Shown: piece after piece, positions 60,228 through 64,000 of the stretch | Position numbering within the stretch: position 1 is the stretch's first letter | Layout of the letters: every line of letters begins with the position of its first letter | Assembly (NCBI RefSeq): GCF_006443685.1 | Contig: NZ_VFYP01000002.1 | Location: 467,906-531,905, forward strand | Length of the DNA stretch: 64,000 nt | Origin: Rhizobium glycinendophyticum | Lineage (GTDB): Bacteria; Pseudomonadota; Alphaproteobacteria; Rhizobiales; Rhizobiaceae | Direction of reading: 5' to 3' | Made by a program: the position numbers and the translations under genes | Notes under the pieces: model-generated | Told to the model about the DNA's origin: nothing | The model's input: only the letters and a program-made list of their open reading frames with translations | Databases searched by the model: none

Positions 60228-62690
60228 TCAGGTGCCCCGCGGCTTGGCCCGGGTCGTGGGGGCAGCCGATGCCGGATCGTCCGGCCAGGGGTGCTTCGGG
60301 TAACGGCCCCGCATGTCCGCCCGCACATCCCGCCACGAGCCGGCCCAGAACCCTGGCAGGTCCCGTGTTGTCTGAATGGGTCGATGCGCCGGCGACGTCA
60401 ACTCCAAGAGCAGTGGCAATTTGCCGCCGCCGATGGACGGATGGGTCTTCAAGCCGAAGAGCTCCTGCACGCGGATCTGCAAAACGGGCTCCGCCCCGTC
60501 ATAGCGTATGGGATGCGCCTGTCCCGTCGGTGCCATATAATGTGTCGGCGCCTGCCGTTCTAGTTCGCGCTGCAATCCCGGCGGCACCAGAGCCATCAAC
60601 CCGTCGTGCAGGCTCCCGGGGGAAATCTCCTGCAGACCTCCCACGCCTGACTGGAATGGCACGAACCAGTCTTCCAGACGTGCCACCAGCCCGTCGTCAC
60701 TGGTGTCGGGCCAGGGATCCCCGTGCAGACGGTAAAGAAACCCCAGCCGCTGGCGCAATTGTTCTGCAGCCTTTGAGAATGGCAGAACGGACGGCCCCAG
60801 CTGCCGCACACCGTCGGCAAGCGCCTGTGCTGCAGCCTCACCCTTCGGTTTGGGCAAGGGGGTCTCATCAAGGATAATCGCGCCAATTCGTGTCACGCGT
60901 CGTGCGCGCACCTGTCGGCTTGCCAGGTCGAAGCCGCTCTCATCCAGTGTCTGGATTGCGTCAGGCATGACCTCCTCAATGCTGCTCCGGCTGATCTCCG
61001 CAGCCGACAGGATCCGCGCCTGAGCCGCCTTTCCTGTGAGGTCCGCGACGACCAACATATCGGCCCCCGCCAGACGCTCCGTCGGGGGTAGCTCCGCCCC
61101 GCGGCCATTGGCCATGACGAAGCGTCCACGCCCGCCGCGCCGCTTGGCAATACGATCCGGGAAAGCATGCAAAAGAAGGCTTCCGGCCGTTTCCGCCCTT
61201 CCTTCAGCTGCGTTCCCGAACCCGGCGACCAGCCGCGAGGCCAGCATGCGGGCGCTCTTTGCTCGCTCTCCGTTTTCCCGGCTAAAATGGCGCAGGCGCT
61301 CGTCGAGATCCACATCGTTTCCACCCAGACCCTGCTCGGTCAGCAATACCGCGAGATCGGCGGCTGGCCGAGCCGATCCGCCTTCGGCTGCCGCAAGCAC
61401 CATGGCGGCGAGTCTCGCCGGAAGCCCGAAATCCCGCATCTGCCGGCCACGCGCTGTGAGCTGGTAGCTGGCATCCAGCGCCCCGAGCTGGATCAGCAGT
61501 TGCCGCGCCTCTGCGAGCGCCACCGCAGGCGGCTGATCGATGAGCGCAAGCTGCGCCGGATCGGTCACGCCCCAATGGGCCATGTCGAGGGCGAGCCCGG
61601 ACAGATCGGTCGCCAGGATCTCCGGTGGCGTGAAGGCAGGCAGGGCTGCGGTCTGCCCCGCATGCCAGAGCCGGATCGCGATCCCAGGCTCGGTCCGGCC
61701 TGCGCGGCCCGCGCGCTGATCCGCCGAAGCGCGCGAGACGCGCACGGTCTCCAGCCGGGTAATGCCCGTCGATGCTTCATACACGGGCAGGCGCTGCAGT
61801 CCGCTGTCGATCACAACGCGCACGCCGTCGATGGTGATCGAGGTTTCCGCAATCGAAGTCGATAAAACGACCTTACGCTTCGAAGCGGGTGCCGGGCGAA
61901 TGGCAGCGTCCTGCTCCGCCTGGCTGAGATTGCCATAGAGAGGTGTGACCAGCACATCGGCCGCAACCCGTCCCTCCAGCCGTTCGGCGACGCGGCGGAT
62001 CTCCGCCTGACCCGGTAGGAAGGCCAGGATCGAGCCGTCTTCGCTCCCAAGCGCCGCCAGTATTGCAGAGGTCATCGCGTCCTCGATCCGTTCATCTCCA
62101 GTTCTGTCGCGGTACCGCATCTCCACCGGAAAGCTGCGTCCCTGGCTGATCACCGCTTGCGACTGCCCCGTCAGCCGCGTCACGCGCTCCACATCGAGCG
62201 TTGCCGACATGACGACGATCTTGAGATCAGGCCGCAGCGCTGACTGCGCATCGAGCGCCAGCGCCAACCCGAAATCCGCATCGAGCGACCGTTCGTGAAA
62301 TTCGTCAAAGAGAACGGCGCAGATCCCGGTGAGCTCGGGATCGTCGAGGATCATCCGGACGAAAACGCCCTCGGTCACCACCTCAATCCGGGTCTCGGCG
62401 GAAATCCGGTTGTCGAGCCGCATGCGATAACCAACCGTGGCCCCGACATCCTCGCCCAGCAGGCTGGCCATCCGCGCGGCCGCCGCCCGTGCCGCCAAAC
62501 GCCGGGGCTCGAGCAGAATGATGCGCCCATCGCCACGCCATGGCTGATCGAGCAGAGACAGCGGAACGAGCGTCGTTTTGCCTGCTCCCGGCGGCGCCGA
62601 AAGTACCAGCCGATTCTGCGCCTCCAGATGTGAGCCGATCGCAGAAAGCCGTTCCGTGATCGGCAGTATGGGGAGGGAAGGACGTATCAT
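60228..62690 (-). CDS. hrpB: DEAH-type ATP-dependent helicase HrpB
   Basis: RNA-helicase-like protein, function not well known. The 820-residue product has Walker A SAPPGAGKTTLV (about 31-42), DEFH for motif II (a DExH box), SATLD for motif III, and RQGRAGRTEPGIAIRL-type motif VI at QRAGRAGRTEPG. The C-terminal HrpB domain with PGSLHDGLMALVPPGLQRELER (core PGSLHDGLMALVPPG) follows. ATG overlaps the ornithine-cyclodeaminase-like stop by four bases. The order ocd-hrpB-actS-actR forms an apparent operon. Confidence 0.94.
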   Translation of the reverse strand: MIRPSLPILPITERLSAIGSHLEAQNRLVLSAPPGAGKTTLVPLSLLDQPWRGDGRIILLEPRRLAARAAAARMASLLGEDVGATVGYRMRLDNRISAETRIEVVTEGVFVRMILDDPELTGICAVLFDEFHERSLDADFGLALALDAQSALRPDLKIVVMSATLDVERVTRLTGQSQAVISQGRSFPVEMRYRDRTGDERIEDAMTSAILAALGSEDGSILAFLPGQAEIRRVAERLEGRVAADVLVTPLYGNLSQAEQDAAIRPAPASKRKVVLSTSIAETSITIDGVRVVIDSGLQRLPVYEASTGITRLETVRVSRASADQRAGRAGRTEPGIAIRLWHAGQTAALPAFTPPEILATDLSGLALDMAHWGVTDPAQLALIDQPPAVALAEARQLLIQLGALDASYQLTARGRQMRDFGLPARLAAMVLAAAEGGSARPAADLAVLLTEQGLGGNDVDLDERLRHFSRENGERAKSARMLASRLVAGFGNAAEGRAETAGSLLLHAFPDRIAKRRGGRGRFVMANGRGAELPPTERLAGADMLVVADLTGKAAQARILSAAEISRSSIEEVMPDAIQTLDESGFDLASRQVRARRVTRIGAIILDETPLPKPKGEAAAQALADGVRQLGPSVLPFSKAAEQLRQRLGFLYRLHGDPWPDTSDDGLVARLEDWFVPFQSGVGGLQEISPGSLHDGLMALVPPGLQRELERQAPTHYMAPTGQAHPIRYDGAEPVLQIRVQELFGLKTHPSIGGGKLPLLLELTSPAHRPIQTTRDLPGFWAGSWRDVRADMRGRYPKHPWPDDPASAAPTTRAKPRGT

Positions 62691-63643
62691 GTCGGGATGT
62701 GGCCAACCGATACGGTTTCATAGGCGAGGATAGCACCTGCCAGATCTTCCAGTGCCGCTCCGACGGATTTGAAAAGCGTGATTTCTCCCGAGGACTGCCG
62801 ACCTGGTGCGGTTCCGCTCACCAGTTCCACGAGCTCGGCCTTGATGTCCGCGGGGGTAATCACCCCGGCCTCAAGCGGCTGTAGCAGGTCCCCGGCCTCA
62901 GCAAAGGCCCCGGCGCGCGTATCAACGAACAGACTTGCCCGCTTTACCGCCTCGTCATCACTCTCCCGCATGTCCTTGCGGAAAGCGCCCACGAGATCAA
63001 GATGGCTTCCGGGTTTCAGCCAAGCGCCCAGTACAAGCGGTGCATGGGAAAGGGTCGCACAGGAGAGGATGTCGGCAGAACGTGCTGCGGCTTCGAGGTC
63101 GCTGACTGCCTCGGCTGCGTAGCCAAGGCCTCTCGCCTCCGCGACCACGGCCTGCGCCTTGGAGAACTCGCGTCCCCAGACCATCACCTTCTCTATAGGG
63201 CGTACCTGGCTATGCGCCTCGATCAGGTTCAGCGACAGCCGCCCGGTGCCGACGACGAGCAAGGTCGATGCGTCAGCGCGTGCAAGATGGCGTGCAGCAA
63301 GAGCGGAGGTCGCCGCAGTCCGGCGTGCCGTAAGCTCGCCACCATCGATCACGGCGAGCAATTCACCGGTCTTGCCCGAGGAGAGGAGATAACTGCCGTG
63401 GATCGCGGGGAGACTACGCACATGATTGTCGGGAAAGACCGAGACGAGCTTCACTCCCATATATGCGCCCGGCCGCCAGGCCGGCATGAGAAGCAGTGTC
63501 GCATCACGCTCCCCGGGAACTTCAATCGTATGATGGTGACGAACCGGCATGACGCAGCCACTGGTGAACATCTGGCTGATCGCGTCGATCAGCGGCGGGA
63601 AGGAAAGAGAGCGGGCAGTATCGGCTTGATCGAGTATGCGCAT
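62687..63643 (-). CDS. ornithine cyclodeaminase / mu-crystallin family protein
   Basis: NAD(P)-dependent family including ornithine cyclodeaminase, alanine dehydrogenase and delta-1-pyrroline-2-carboxylate reductase; which activity this has cannot be told. The 318-residue product has the Rossmann motif VVGTGRLSLNLIEAH and the family's GAYMGVKLVSVFPDN, where Lys is catalytic. KPGSHLDLVGAFRKDMRESDDEAV (core GSHLDLVGAFRKDMRE) is near residue 215. ATG at 63643 has AGGAGG 11 bases upstream. It heads the hrpB-actS-actR unit and lies next to the putative rRNA promoter region, divergent from it. Confidence 0.87.
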   Translation of the reverse strand: MRILDQADTARSLSFPPLIDAISQMFTSGCVMPVRHHHTIEVPGERDATLLLMPAWRPGAYMGVKLVSVFPDNHVRSLPAIHGSYLLSSGKTGELLAVIDGGELTARRTAATSALAARHLARADASTLLVVGTGRLSLNLIEAHSQVRPIEKVMVWGREFSKAQAVVAEARGLGYAAEAVSDLEAAARSADILSCATLSHAPLVLGAWLKPGSHLDLVGAFRKDMRESDDEAVKRASLFVDTRAGAFAEAGDLLQPLEAGVITPADIKAELVELVSGTAPGRQSSGEITLFKSVGAALEDLAGAILAYETVSVGHIPT

Positions 63644-63842
63644 GATAGGGAAACCTCCTGAACTGCAGCCGACACTAGCCAAGCCCAGGGGGCCTTGCAA
63701 ACTGCGTGACTGGGAGAGCCTGCTGCGGGGTCCATGACTGCCGTGAAACAAGGCCACACAGCTGCCCAAATCTCCAAACCGGAAATAAAGAACGCAATTT
63801 CAATCACTTGTCGCTTTTTCTCATTTTTTCCGAGAACAGCTG

Positions 63843-63871
63843 TTGACGTGTCGGAAGGTGGAATCTATACA
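63843..63871 (+). promoter_or_regulatory. strong promoter, probably of an rRNA operon
   Basis: TTGACG (63843-63848), 17 bp, then TATACA (63866-63871): a near-ideal vegetative promoter. An AT-rich stretch (about 63798-63830) lies just upstream, like an UP element. The downstream sequence and the neighbouring ornithine-cyclodeaminase-like gene resemble the start of a rhizobial rrn operon. Confidence 0.75.
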
Positions 63872-64000
63872 TCCGCTCACTGACGAGGGCGGCGGCGCTG
63901 CTAGCGACGAAGTCCTTCGTTTTAGAGAAAACCTCAACGAAATTGGCTGAGATGCTGATTGAATGCCGGGTTCAGGCTTGGCGGGATGGTTTTTTGACGG
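63872..64000 (+). other. transcribed leader, probably 5' leader of the rRNA operon
   Basis: No ORF fits. The stretch contains a GGCGGCGGCGCTGCTAGCG segment, then GTTTTAGAGAAAACCTC. From memory, rhizobial 16S rRNA leaders carry similar GCGCTGCTAGCG and TTTTAGAGAAAAC words between the promoter and the 16S gene. The 16S gene itself is beyond the window, so the call rests on the leader and the strong promoter. Confidence 0.6.

Overview
The window is a stretch of alphaproteobacterial chromosome, almost certainly Rhizobiaceae (Rhizobium/Agrobacterium type). The evidence is the gene order mnmE-rho-hemJ-hemE | oriC | PPDK-regulator-maf-aroE-coaE-dnaQ, the hisB-H-A-F-E-coaA / hslVU block, a ChvG/ChvI two-component pair beside pckA and a PTS-Ntr-like set, a DivL-type pseudokinase, ActR/ActS, and an intracellular PHB depolymerase. 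The species cannot be fixed from the sequence alone. Coding density is very high, nearly all genes are core, and no insertion sequences, phage genes, CRISPR arrays or tRNA genes were seen.

Layout. Left of about 3.4 kb everything runs leftward (partial mnmE, rho, hemJ, hemE). The 403-bp gap at 3370-3772 is the probable chromosomal origin: it has a perfect DnaA box, weaker boxes, an AT-rich tract and a cluster of GANTC (CcrM) sites. Rightward from it run the PPDK regulator, maf, aroE, coaE and dnaQ, a chain with overlapping reading frames after maf. Next come secB and fxsA (minus), then a Tim44-like protein, an MltA-like lytic transglycosylase, an Smr-domain protein, an XRE regulator and gyrB (plus). 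After gyrB lie a nitroreductase, phaZ, a DUF2852 protein, a YgjP-like metalloprotease and the trpF-trpB-trpA-accD-folC cluster.

From 22.8 to 40.4 kb the minus strand carries trxA, addA, addB, a MurU-like uridylyltransferase, a TsaE/AmgK-like fusion, divL (His replaced by Tyr), ahcY, HPr, EIIA-Man, hprK, chvG and chvI. pckA, arfB and an AlkB-like gene follow on the plus strand, then coaA-hisE-F-A-H-B on minus and hslV-hslU on plus. The part from 50 to 57 kb holds a DUF1402 secreted protein, a cytochrome P450, a lone hydantoinase-A-like ATPase and glcB. An L,D-transpeptidase, mmcB, actR/actS, hrpB and an ornithine-cyclodeaminase-like gene follow. The window ends in what looks like the promoter and leader of an rRNA operon.

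The most informative signals are non-coding. Three parS-like ParB sites lie close to the origin, two of them inside coding sequence (aroE start and hisF). A perfect 20-bp palindrome with two abutting GANTC sites lies between the gyrB promoter and its start. Clear inverted repeats sit upstream of ahcY, pckA and phaZ, fitting operators for methyl-cycle, gluconeogenic and PHB regulators. Together with oriC and divL, these make the region a hub for replication, segregation and cell-cycle control. Function names rest on recognised motifs and gene order; no database search was run.
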